The notes under the pieces: generated by a model
The model's input: only the letters and a program-made list of their open reading frames with translations
The model's database searches: none
What the model was told of the DNA's origin: nothing
Assembly: GCA_013400115.1 (NCBI GenBank)
Contig: VXBP01007107.1
Span: forward strand, 744,001-808,000
Direction: 5' to 3'
Length of the DNA: 64,000 nucleotides
Origin: Rhinopomastus cyanomelas
Lineage: Eukaryota; Chordata; Aves; Bucerotiformes; Rhinopomastidae
Program-made: the position numbers and the translations under genes
Part shown: piece after piece, positions 26,395-37,404 of the stretch
Position numbering within the stretch: the stretch's first letter is position 1
Layout: each line of letters starts with the position of its first letter

Positions 26395-29255
26395 ATACTT
26401 CTATTTTAGATCTTGCTCGAGACACACAAATAATTACAACAAAATAACACACACAGCAGGCATTCAGGTTTCATTTATTTCAATGAACCCCGATGAAATT
26501 ACTTACACGCAACAAAAAAAGGATGGCGAGAGAAGTGACACTGTGACTCTTGCCTAGAGGACTAATTTCAGAGGAACGATCTCTAAAATCTGCTCCCATA
26601 TTTTCAAAGAGACAGGAAGAATTCATGGTTCTGATTTTCCAAGTATTATTACTGATCCTATGATCCTATTAGTGATAAAGATACTATTTCCAAAGGAACA
26701 GCTGAAAAATCACAAGAATGTCAAGAAAACTGTTGCAGGCTTTTTCTCCTTCATGAAAACCTAACTACAGCATGTTCCCTGGGTACTTATGCAAACCCCA
26801 CAGATGTCTACATTTTATAACACAGAGATATTTTTAGCCCCTCAATCATCCATGCCTTACTGCACAAAGTATCTTGACACAGGCTACCATTTGCCTGAAA
26901 CTTTTAACAAATCTTACACCTGAATCATCGCAAGTGTTAATATTTACATTCGCAATCTCATTTGCCTTCAGGGCTTTGCAGATGCTTCTGCTGAAATGTA
27001 CGTTATGCAAAGATGACACATGTTAGCACCTGAAAAATAGTTACACAAAGATATTATTTGTGTAGGTTTTTTGTTCAAGGATATGTTTAAGAACTGTAGG
27101 ACAGAACTATATTAAGACACCTCAGCTAACTCTAAACAACGTAGTCACTAAGAGGAGACGGCGCATTCAAACATGATATTCTGCCTTGGCCTTGGCATGT
27201 CACTTCTTAGCCACACTAATTTCCTCACTTGTAATTTCACAGAGGTGTGTGCAGCTCCTTAGAGCACTGAATGAGACTGCTCTGCACTAGCCTGGACATC
27301 CCTGTGATTTTTGTCTGCACATTTTGCTCTGTAGATTAACACATAAAAAGAAATTTGGAGGTTTAGTCCACAGTTCAACTTTTCACAGGACATAAGAATT
27401 CACAGATCTTACATGAATTAGCAAGAACTCTAATTATTCAACTTTGACAATTAGGAACTTGACTGCCCTAAGATCATAAGGAGGGTGAGAATGCCAGAGG
27501 GTTCTTATGGCACCACTTTGGTTCCTTTCTGAATGACTTGAGTATGTGATGACTACTAAAAAGAAATATATATATAAGAAACTAAATAGAACTGTGCAGT
27601 AGATTTGAGAGCCTCTGTCATGGGATTAAGAGGTGATTAATACAACAAGCTGAAAAGATGAGTGAAAGGTTTATTTCCTTTAATTGTTCTAGCTGCCTTT
27701 CAATAGAGAAATTAGATGCTTACACAATTCAAAGGTGGATGACAAATACTAATCCTTACCAACCAGCTGATTTAGCAGAGATTTGTTTGACATAAGAAGT
27801 CTCCCTCTAAAGGATGCTTACTGAACTACTCTGATAGATAGGGAGTCTGAAAATTGTCCCAAAATTACTAAAAGGGTAAGGTTTTGCATTACTTTTGCTT
27901 TAATAGTAGCTGCAGTTATCTTTCTTAACTATAGGAATGCAAAACCAGGTAAGAGAAATCTTTTATAGCATCTTTGAAATCCCAAGTTTATGTAGGAGTG
28001 TATTTCCTCTTAGCAGTGAATTAAAGGACTTAATAATGCACCAGACATGTAGAAGCCCTGAAGAACTGCAACGTTTGAGGTATGGATAAAGAGGATCCCA
28101 CAGGAAAAATCTAGGACTTGTAAATTCTTTAATCCTATGTAACCAAGCTCCTAAAAGAGAAAACATGTTTTGACCTGGGATTCTGCCTTGGGGGGTAGAG
28201 AGAAGTTATGTTTTGGGAAATAGCTTTGGCTAGTATGTAACTTGAAAAATATAGGGCATGCTTTCTGTGATTCTCATAACAAGATAAGGAGTTTGGGGGG
28301 GGCAAGAGAGGGTACCCTCTTTTCAGTTCACTTTCTGTAATAGCTTGATTGTAATGAGATATTATGTTGAGGACATAATTTTTTCTGTGTTCTCAGCCAG
28401 ATCCTCCTTTAACTCTTGTAGTATGTTGACCTTTAAAGGGCTGTAAAAGCTCTCTGCAACCATGTTTATATGCACAGAATGAAAAATGGAGCATAATGTC
28501 ACCTCAAGAAAAGTGCCATTCCTTCTTCCCCAGATTAGGTAAATTTCTCATTCCAGCTACTATTTCATCTACTTTTTCCCAAGTCTGAGAGACGTCAGCA
28601 TTTTCTCTGATGCAAAATGTTTCAATAAATCTGCTAATGAATCTGTGGCAACTGCTATTCCCACCACAACACTCAGCTCTTATAAGGTCCTATATAACCC
28701 CCAAAAGAAAAGCGTTACTTTTAGTCTGGATAGCTGAAACCAGAGTTTGAAAACATCTTCCTCTTATTACAGAACTAGAGGAGAACAGTGGATTAATCTC
28801 TGACGTCATTCTAAAAAACGGCCGGAGATAAAATACGTGTATCCTTTCTTGCTGATGATCTCAGTAAAATAAATTCTCAAGTTTTTCAAACTGTGAATGT
28901 TTATGGGGAGCCTATTAATCTATAAAGCCTCAGTAATTTAATTCATGCCATGTCTGTGGTATTTAACTGCATATTTAACTGCACAGAAGTATGGATACAC
29001 CCACAAAAGCTTATCATCTCGCAGCTGGACCTGTTACACAAGCCTCAGGATAACCAATATTACTTTTTCTAATGTGGTTTTAGGAAATATCCCTCTGTCT
29101 GAACAAACAAAAAAACCATCCTTCTAAGGTCAGATTTCAGGCCTCTGGAAGTCACACTGCCTGTGACAGACAACAAACAAAAACATTCACAAACACACAC
29201 AGAGTCTCATTGCAGAGTAACGTATGCATGCACACACATACGTAACAAAACCTAT
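26395..29255. other. Unique AT-rich DNA, nothing recognised
   Basis: No gene or named repeat seen. A short (AT)n run lies near 27566. A G-run of eight or nine bases is at about 28293. Confidence 0.5.
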
Positions 29256-29362
29256 CCCCTTCAGATATTGGAAAGTTGCTCTAAGGTCACCTGAGATTCT
29301 CCTCCAGGCTGAACAATCCCAACTTGCTCAACCTGTCCTCATAGTGAAGGTACTCCAGTTCA
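29256..29362 (-). mobile_element. CR1 LINE internal scrap
   Basis: A short antisense CR1 piece from the C-terminal part of ORF2: CTCCAGGCTGAACAATCCCA and CTCAACCTGTCCTCATAG. It is diverged and both ends are lost. Confidence 0.75.
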
Positions 29363-32300
29363 TAGGGTAGGTGCTCCAGCAAATACTGCATTACTTACAC
29401 TATTTTATACTATTAAACGTTTGCACTGGATTGCAAAAGTACTCTGGAATTACAGGACAATGTATTTTAAACACAACTGGAGGAGGCCTTACCCTGCAAA
29501 CAATCCTGCACTCGCTAGTTGTTGCAGTGTGTTGCAATGTGTGCTACCATAAGAATTAGCTGCTATCAAACCAGAGTCACCACATGTTCCCTAAGCTTTG
29601 GTAGTGGGCATCGTTCCCCGCACATCTTTCCCTCACAATCTGCCCCATCTGAGCCACAAGTTCCTCAAACCCAAGTTTTCTTTGTCTGCTCTGATTTTAT
29701 CAGACTAAACTTGTGTTATAACAAATGCGAGTAATTTTCTTCTCATATCCAAGCCACAGGTAACATGTGGTAGCCTCCCACAAGATTTATTTCTATGTGA
29801 AAACAATGGCTTCTTAGTATCTTGGTTTTTTCAATATCAAAGTCTCACATGCAAGCAGGAGAACATATCACGTGAAACTAAAACAGATTCAGTTTTTAGA
29901 CTATTTGAGCAGTCTGCTTATTAGATTGCTAAGTTGAATGTAAATTGAATTGTTCTGTGAAATATTTTATTCACTGATTTGAATTCTCAGCTGTGTCTTT
30001 GGGCTACGGCAGAAATGGTAAGAAAATGTTCCAGTATTTTAGATGTCAGAAACAGTTTTTGACACTGTGTGGCTTTAGATCTGACTTGTTTGCTTTTCCT
30101 GCTGTTCATCCACAAGTTCCTCACATCTTCTTGTGATAACTTATAACATTCAGTAACTCACAGTATATATATATATATATCTATTTGTTTTGGCCTTCCC
30201 TATACAAATTCCATCTCGTAGGTTTCTATTAGTATTGATTCTTGGGAGGGCTTCTGGTCTGCAAATGAAAAGGACTTGGTCATACTAAGGGACTTTATCT
30301 AACCCATGTCTTCAGGTCAAACCAGTTAACATTATTTTAGCTTTATATGATTTGACCAACTTTTACTTAAGGCATGAATAGCAAATAGTTGTTTTTATAA
30401 ACTCTTCTTAATGTAAATATTGCTGCTTCATCAGCCACAGGTATTTGCTTTGGATTGGACCTTTGGATGCAACCCTCAAAAATACAATCCATAAAAATAA
30501 TTTGCAGTTACGTTGATAACATGTTTACGCAGTCATATTTGCAGGGAACAAAGCAGCCATCAAGGGCCATGGTTTTGTATCCCATCTTTGGCCACTTTCC
30601 ATACTTCCTAGTCACATTAGAAACTTAAGGAATATCTGGATGACTGCTCTTTCATTTAATTTATTAGTATGTTGTTCACCTGGACTTTTTACTTACCTAT
30701 GTCCTCACTTCATTTTCAGATAGTTTTCTTATGCTTTATTTCACATCAAAAATGTTGCCATTACTAGAACACAGGCAGAGTTCACGTTCTTTCATGACTA
30801 ATTGAATTACGTTCAAAACATATGCTCTGTACCATAACCTTTTATCCTTACTTTAATAAAGAAAAATAAACCAGCATTTTTTCATAGATGTTGTCATAAT
30901 TTCTCTCATGCTAATTGCATTGACAAAAATAAGAAAGCTTTAGCAACACTGACCTTTGCTGCAAGTAACATTTGTACTCAAGCAAATCTTTTGGTTATAT
31001 GAGACCCAAAAAGCTGCATTTCAGAACATGGGAAAATTTCTGAGTCTTCAAGTTTCCATTTCTGTGTGTCAGCCTGCCTGCATAATGATTTAGGGAAGCT
31101 GTGTTCAATAGTTCTGCAAAATATTTTGTATTTGGCACTATCTATCCATATTGTTAAGTGGGAAAGAACTGTTTGATTGACTAGCATAACAAGTCTGCAT
31201 CTCAGATGAAAATTCCTCATTTTGTTCAATGACAGCTCTCAAAAAACAGAGACTTACTAACTAACAGAGGGGTAGCTCTGACATCACTAGGCCATATCAC
31301 AGTCTTCTCATCAGGCAGAGGCTTATTAAAGGTCTGCTGCATGTCTTTTTCTACTGACAGGAGAAGATCCCAGCAGGAAGGAGGCTATAGTCGAATGCTA
31401 TTTTGGTTATAAATAAAGGATTAAAAAAAGCAGTCCTCTATTCTTGACAGATCCATTGATTTCCTGAATTTTTGGCAGATTTGCTATGGCAGATGTGCTC
31501 AGTAGAACTACAGGGTATGCTTATAGCTACTTACAGATTTTTGGAAGCTGCTGTTTCTGCTAAGTTATTCAGTTTAGAACTGGAAACCCACATTTTATAA
31601 TAAAACTTGATGACATCCATCAAAGCTTGATTACTTATGTTTAGGTAGGACCTTAAGTCCTTTAGGATGAATAAATAACCATGTGATCGTTTATGTGCAA
31701 TGCTGCCATCTATCCAATGTTTCCTATTTAACCTTGAAATAGAAGAGTCTCCAAATGGACAGACCTTTTCACCTCAAGGAGAGTGAAGCACTAACCAGGT
31801 TTCCCACAGAAGTTGATGCAGTGTCATTATTGGGGATTTTCCACCTCGACAGATTAAATTTCTGATCAGTGGCATCTGACCCTGCTTTGAGAAGGACATC
31901 TTGAGGTTGCTTCCATCCTGAATTTTCCTATGATTTTGCAAGGACCATTTCTTGCTGATTTGAAAGAATTGATGTTTTTTTTCCTCCCTGGAAATTCTAA
32001 GCTGAGTGTACATCTTACTCAGCTGTGGCACATCCAATTAATATTTCCATAATTTTAACTGCCAAAAAGCCAATTTATTACATTTAATATTAGAATAAAT
32101 CTAAAAATTCAAATAAAAGGTTGAGATTCATTTCTAATCTGTGATTATCAAGCTTTAAAAACAGACACATCAATAAAACTTAAATTGCTTGAGATATAAT
32201 GAGAAAGGAAGTGCACTGAAGTATCAGAGTTTTATTGATTATCTCGTTTCAGTCTACAGTTTTATGGACTTTCTAATGCTGATCCAAAGGAAAAATTACT

Positions 32301-33320
32301 ACTTTTTTTATGGTGGTTAGTAATTCAATTCACTATGAAGGTAAATTACAGAAAGAGAAGGTCAAAGTGTAAGAGTAGCCATGACTACAAAAACAGAACC
32401 ACATGACTGGAGATGTATTAAGAAAAAAGACTGAATACAGACACAATGAAATAACAGAGGAGGAAGAGCAAATCCGTTTTTCTCAAAGAACATATTTAGT
32501 AGCAACAGTGGTAGAAAGGCACTATGAAATTTTAAAACATATGGTCTTACTGCATATTCTAAAGGTAAGAGTGTAAAATACTCTTGTAGCAGTTCTTCAG
32601 AGACAGAAACCACAGAGCACTACACACACCATAGTTTGTAACAGTTGTGCCTTCATCTACCAGCTCTGCCTGTGAAATGCCTAAAGCTGCCATCAACCTG
32701 AGAATTAGAGTATTTTACAGAACTGGCACTGAATGGCTTGGACTTAGCGTGGGTTGTAGGAGGTCAAATGACTTTGTGGTGTCTGAAAATCAAAAATTAG
32801 TCTTGTATTCAACATGCCACCAAAATTTTTCTCTAGAGATTGGATATCTCAAAAAATGATGGAGTTGATTAAAATTCACTGGAATATGAACAGACTAGAC
32901 CAAGGTTTTAGGAAGAAATTACTAATTAATGCAAAACAAAAGGGAAATACATACCAAGCATTCACAATGTTAATCTGTTTCATTCTTCATAGCTGAACTG
33001 TGAAATAAAGAGGAATAAGGCAGTGGTCATTATCTGTGGCTAGCTTAAAGCAAATTTTCTTTGTAATCCTAAAATCAGAAAATTTTTGAGTAGTTCATGT
33101 AGAACTAGACATGTTCTTCCAAGTTAAAAAACTTATAGTTACTCTAAGACAAATTACAAGATGAGTCATAGACGTTGACTACAGTGTCCAGGTGAACTGA
33201 TCTGTTTGCACTTGGTCACCCCGAGTGCACCTTCATGAAGAGGAAGTCATCTTTTAAAATATTTTCTTGTCTGAGAGTGCTGTACCCAACAAGGCAGCAA
33301 TTGTTCTATAAAAGTAAGGG
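29363..33320. other. Unique AT-rich DNA with one TA microsatellite
   Basis: No gene or named repeat was recognised. Open frames on either strand reach at most about 87 codons (31774-32037, minus) and carry no known motif. Confidence 0.5.
30164..30180. repeat. (TA)n microsatellite
   Basis: Uninterrupted alternating TA, about 8.5 units. Confidence 0.9.
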
Positions 33321-33789
33321 TTGTGTTTTAGAAGCTGAGCAGAATCTGCAAGTCTGATCTGTGTGTTTTCTGTAGAAAGTTTAAAGTTCAAGCTTAAAAA
33401 GTTTGAAAATTTCACTCCCCCACCCCCCTTCTCCCCGCTCAGTGACTTTCACCTTCTTTGCTTATTCTTCACTCTTCTCCATCTTGGTGTCTGTTTGGAG
33501 CTATGTCGCTGCCACTGGGAGAAAATGTTATCACTTATGAAGATATGTGAGAGGAACCATCAAGGTCTACTAATTTATCTGTGTTGAACTGGAGAGACAC
33601 TGAGAATTCTGAACTTTGAAGATTTATGTGCATCAAGACTGAATTCAGATGACCGTTGTATTTTCAGAGAGAAGGAACTATCTATAAAAGTATGTTCTGC
33701 ATGGTTTTTATCTCAGTTCAGTGTAGGAACAGTGTGATGAAATTCTTTATGTCTAAGTCTTGTGTGAGGGTTTCTTCTAATGTGTGGTG
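33321..33789 (+). repeat. Unnamed dispersed repeat, copy A
   Basis: About 470 bases align with 61000-61445 in the same orientation. Shared landmarks in order: AGCTGAGCAGAATCTG; TGTGTGTTTTCTG; GAAAGTTTAAAGTT; CTGTTTGGAGCTA; GAGAATTCTGAA; TTTGAAGA; a stretch around CAGTTCA; and a final GATGTGTGGTG-like end (AATGTGTGGTG here). The two copies differ by many substitutions and small indels. I do not recognise the family. A solo LTR or a non-coding transposon remnant are both possible, since the termini are not clearly TG...CA and I see no target duplication. Confidence 0.75.
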
Positions 33790-34747
33790 AATTAAAATGT
33801 CTTGGTGCCTTTCTTCCACAAATTCAGTAAGTTGTTTCACTGTCTGCACTTTGGGTTCCTGTGCCTCATGGTGCACGAGCGAGGCACTCCTCCTGGATAA
33901 CGCTGTCAATCCCACCCTTCCAGACACAGAAGGACTAGAACTACCAGGTACATCTCAACCCGCTTGTCTCCTAAGACTTGTCATGAGTTCAGCTGGTACC
34001 AAGCCAGAAGGAAACTTGTTAGTCAGTAGTAGCATCAGTGACAGAGTGTGAGGGCATGGCCTCATTAGAAAATAAACTAGTTTCTCAGAAGGTTGAGCCT
34101 GAATTCATGAAGTTATAGGGAAAGTACGGCCTGTCCCCTGGTTCTTCTCCTCTCTTTCCTCGGCAAGTTGGATTTCTCTTTCTGGTGCAGCACTGGTCTC
34201 CATTCTTCTCAGACAATTCAGAATTCTAAAGCTGCCCCCAAAATTTTCCCAATGCTAGTACACCAACAAGAGAAAGCCATGAGTTGACCCCTATCTCTAA
34301 GTCATTAAATGAGTTGTACCTGAACTGGGCTAGATTGGGCTACACTACTGCTGCCTTTGTAGCTACTCAGTCTGTGCCAGGTGGATTGCTCCTTCACTAG
34401 TAAAACTGAAGTGGAGTAAAATCTTCAGTGCAGAACCTAGACCATAGGCATCACTGCATCCTTTGGACCCAGTCATTTGCTGGATGTAGAGTTGCATGGT
34501 AGGATTCAGTGCAGAGATTAAGACTTCTGCCAAGATGTATATGTGCATATGCATGACTGTTAGGACTGTAATAACCTGAACTTTTCTTGATCTTCTCCAT
34601 CAAGTTGAGAGCAACTCACCTCTAAGGAAGTAAAAAGCAACTATAAGTTGTGTCACTGTATAAGCTCCATTCAGGGTATGCCAAGATGTCCAGTCATGAT
34701 AACGGGAATTTAGAAGACTAGTGCACATCTGGAAGCATAAATGTGTC
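33790..34747. other. Unique DNA, nothing recognised
   Basis: An 84-codon plus frame (33797-34051) overlaps a 69-codon minus frame (33718-33927). Neither has a known motif. Confidence 0.45.
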
Positions 34748-35221
34748 TGTCATGGTTCTGTTAGGATAGAAACATAGCCTAGCTATAGTATGCAGGCCAT
34801 TAGCAGTTTTGACTCAGCCTGGAGCATAAGCTGGGAGGGGCTAAAGCCAGGGCAGCTGACCTGAGCTGGTTCATAGGTTTACTCCATATCATAAACATCA
34901 CAGTAATTGTAAGTGGGGAAGTTGCCAAAAACTGAGGATCCTGCTTTTCTGCACTTTTTTCTTCTCAGGAGTTGCCATTCCTGGAGGGTTTCATTCACCA
35001 TTCTGCTCCCAAGGACTGCTTTTCCCATTTATTCCCATTTATTCCCATTTATTGTCCGACTGCGACGTTCACTGGGATGGGTGTAACTTTGCATACTTCA
35101 TATTGGCATTTGGTATTTATATTGCTTTTGCTGTCTCATTAGACCTGTTCTCATTTTGATCCCTGGATCTCTTTCCTCTTACTGATCCCATTTCTTGGCT
35201 GGGAAGGTTCATCAAACAACA
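34748..35221 (+). mobile_element. Solo LTR of an avian endogenous retrovirus, second family
   Basis: Starts TGTCATGGTTCTGTTAGGAT and ends near CATCAAACAACA, so it is compatible with TG...CA. Avian ERV U3-like text includes AAGCTGGGAGGGGCTAAAGC and CAGGGCAGCTGACCTGAGCT. Further on are GACTGCGACGTTCACTGGGA and CATTAGACCTGTTCTCATTT. A 10-bp tandem (CCCATTTATT x3) sits at 35024-35053. No retroviral gene lies beside it. Exact ends are uncertain because I cannot identify a target duplication. Confidence 0.7.
35024..35053. repeat. 10-bp tandem repeat, three units
   Basis: CCCATTTATT is repeated three times without change inside the LTR at 34748. Confidence 0.9.
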
Positions 35222-36429
35222 GAACAATTACAATTGTTTATCTCTGAGCTAAATGTAGACAGTGTCTTAAATTTGGAGAGACTCTCAGCCTTGACTTTTG
35301 CAGATGAAGCTTTCAAAGATACTGAAGGAAAAAAGTACATTTTCTAAAGAAAGCTTAAGCCAAGCAATCTGTTGGACTATCTTGCACACATTCCTACAAG
35401 ATGGCCTGTTAAGTTTCAGTGTTCATTAGAAGGCATTAATGAAATGAATTCAGCTAGATGGAGTGAATGGAAATTAGAAGCACTGCACTGCTGTTATTTT
35501 TTACTACATCCTGTCTGTACAGAAAAGTTGCTGTTACAGTCCATTGCTTTGCTCTGGATGGACAAGAATGGCATGGCATTTTTCTTGTAAATTAGGATAG
35601 AGTATTCTTAATGGAAAAAAAGTTAGTGGAATGGTGGCCAAGTAAATTGCATTGTACAAAACAAGTCACTACTGACTCACAGTCTCTACTGGTTTTAAAC
35701 TAAGTTTGGGGGTTGGGTAGGGTTTTTTGTAATGAAGGTCAGAGGACTGTGTGTGGTCAGGTCCAGATCTAATGAGGCAGGGAGGAATAAATCCTTTTTT
35801 AGACAGAAAAGAGACCTCTCAATCTCACAGAGACTTGAAAGTTTAGCAATCTCTATATCATTGTTGAGATAGTCCCACCATGAATATAATTACACAGATG
35901 TAGACATTCTCCTGAATAAAGACCATAATGGAGATATCTACTTGGGCATTCCATGTGTGAGCATCACCATTATGCTACCAGAAGCAGTAAGTTTGAGACT
36001 ATGTTTATCAGGACAAACCTAGTATGCCTAAAATAAAAGTGCCATCAGGGGAGAAAAACTGAAGATTAACTTGCTGTTACTACTCCAACATGATTTGGTT
36101 CAAAGTTGTTGTTAGTGAGCCAAGAATCTGTATGGTACCTCTGACAGAGTTGTCAGCTGCTGGCTCCTAGCCGAGGCTCTTAGGCTACATCTGTATCAGA
36201 ACGTTAAACAGCACCAAGCTGTAGGCTCCAGCTCAGGTGGAAATCATCCATACAGCACCTCTCCTGACATATTTAGCTCCATGCTAACTAACATGCCATG
36301 GTTCAGGTACAGTTCTTAGCTGGCAGCACACACCAAGGCAAATCATTTGGCCTGAAGAGATGGATGTGAAGCCTTTCATAACACTTAGTATCCAGCAAAA
36401 AAGAAATACCCCTGTGAGAGCCCTAAGGA
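35222..36429. other. Unique DNA, nothing recognised
   Basis: No gene or named repeat was recognised. Confidence 0.45.
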
Positions 36430-36870
36430 CACTAATAGGACATAATGGCCCTGGGCAAGCTCACCTGGGCTTAAGCTTAGAGCCAGGCCTGAGTTAGAGG
36501 AGTAGCTGGTCTCTAGTTCAGCCACACTTGTGGCTGGTGGTGGACTTTGCTAATCCAGGCATCAACATGCAGGCTGATTCCCCAGTTTTATCCTAACGCT
36601 GCCTCACTATGGGCCTGCCAGTTGATTGCTGGACCTGACCCTGACTTGCAGCTTGACCTGCCTCATCTACGAGCTATTGCTCTAGACTGACAGTTGAGCC
36701 TGTCTACTACCTATGGGCCTTACCTGTTCCCTGCCTGAGCCAGAGGAACCCAGGCAGCTCCCAGCCCTCATCCCTGAAGTGCATTTTCCTGTGGGATCCC
36801 AGGGACATATGTCTGAGAGCCTAGGCATATTTTATTTACCAGTGTGAGTTTAGATCTGCAGTGTATGTGC
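36430..36870. other. GC-richer segment of unknown origin
   Basis: Base composition shifts to C- and G-rich, with repeated CCTG, GACCTG and GCTTGACCTGCC words (around 36600-36730). It looks like part of a repeat rather than unique DNA, but I cannot name a family. It directly precedes the hAT insertion site. Confidence 0.35.
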
Positions 36871-36878
36871 TGCTAGAG
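36871..36878. repeat. hAT target-site duplication, left copy
   Basis: TGCTAGAG precedes the element. The right copy is TGCTAGAA at 37397-37404 (7 of 8 match). The TA at positions 4-5 fits the NNNTANNN preference described for the Buster branch of hAT elements. Confidence 0.85.
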
Positions 36879-37396
36879 CAGGGGTCCTCAAACCCCGGCC
36901 CGCTGCCTCGCCGGGGGTTTGGGAGGGGGGGAAACCGAGCAGCCACAGATGACTTCCTGCCGACTGCGCGGCCAGGCTGAGGAGGGGGACGGCAGCATCA
37001 GTGAGGTGGGTGGCTCCCCTGTGTCTCCCTCCCTCCCTCCAGCTCCCAGGCAGGACAAGCCAGGCAGCACAAACCAGCCAGCACCAGTGGGACTAACTGA
37101 TGAACACTTATATTGCATTCTTCAGCTAGCAGTAACAAATATGGAACGTACCATTGACCATCTCATTAGCCAAAAGCAAGTCCATAGTCCACGTTGAAAT
37201 ATTGTTTTTGTTGGTTAAAATTGTTCTTCATTTTAAATATTGCATTCTTTTTCCTGTGTTTTGTGCACTACTACAAATAAAATATGTGCAGTGTGAATAG
37301 GAATTCGTTCATTATCTTCCAAACCATAACCCGGCCCCTGACAGTGTCTGAGGGACAGTGAACCGGCCCCTTGTTTAAAAAGTTTGAGGACCCCTG
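36879..37396 (+). mobile_element. hAT DNA transposon, internally deleted (Buster-like)
   Basis: A 518-bp element has perfect 15-bp terminal inverted repeats: CAGGGGTCCTCAAAC at the left end and GTTTGAGGACCCCTG at the right end. It is flanked by an 8-bp target duplication. The 5' part is GC-rich non-coding sequence, followed by the end of a transposase frame, a stop at 37195-37197 and an AATAAA at 37276-37281. The element is too short to encode a full transposase (hAT enzymes are usually 500-700 residues), so it is a deletion derivative that could only move in trans. Related pieces lie at 51164 (opposite orientation) and 61807. Confidence 0.93.
36919..37197 (+). pseudogene. hAT transposase, C-terminal remnant
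   Basis: The 92-codon open frame spans the deletion junction. The first 57 or so residues come from GC-rich 5' sequence and look non-protein-like. From about residue 58 the reading becomes LTDEHLYCILQLAVTNMERT, continuing to IDHLISQKQ. Its pattern (D-E-H-L, then I-L, then a hydrophobic D-x-L segment and a basic end) matches the extreme C-terminus of hAT transposases of the Buster/SCAND3-like group, from family knowledge. The catalytic D, D and E residues and the BED zinc finger are all absent, so no active enzyme can be made. Confidence 0.7.
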
Positions 37397-37404
37397 TGCT
37401 AGAA
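37397..37404. repeat. hAT target-site duplication, right copy
   Basis: TGCTAGAA. See the left copy at 36871-36878. Confidence 0.85.
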
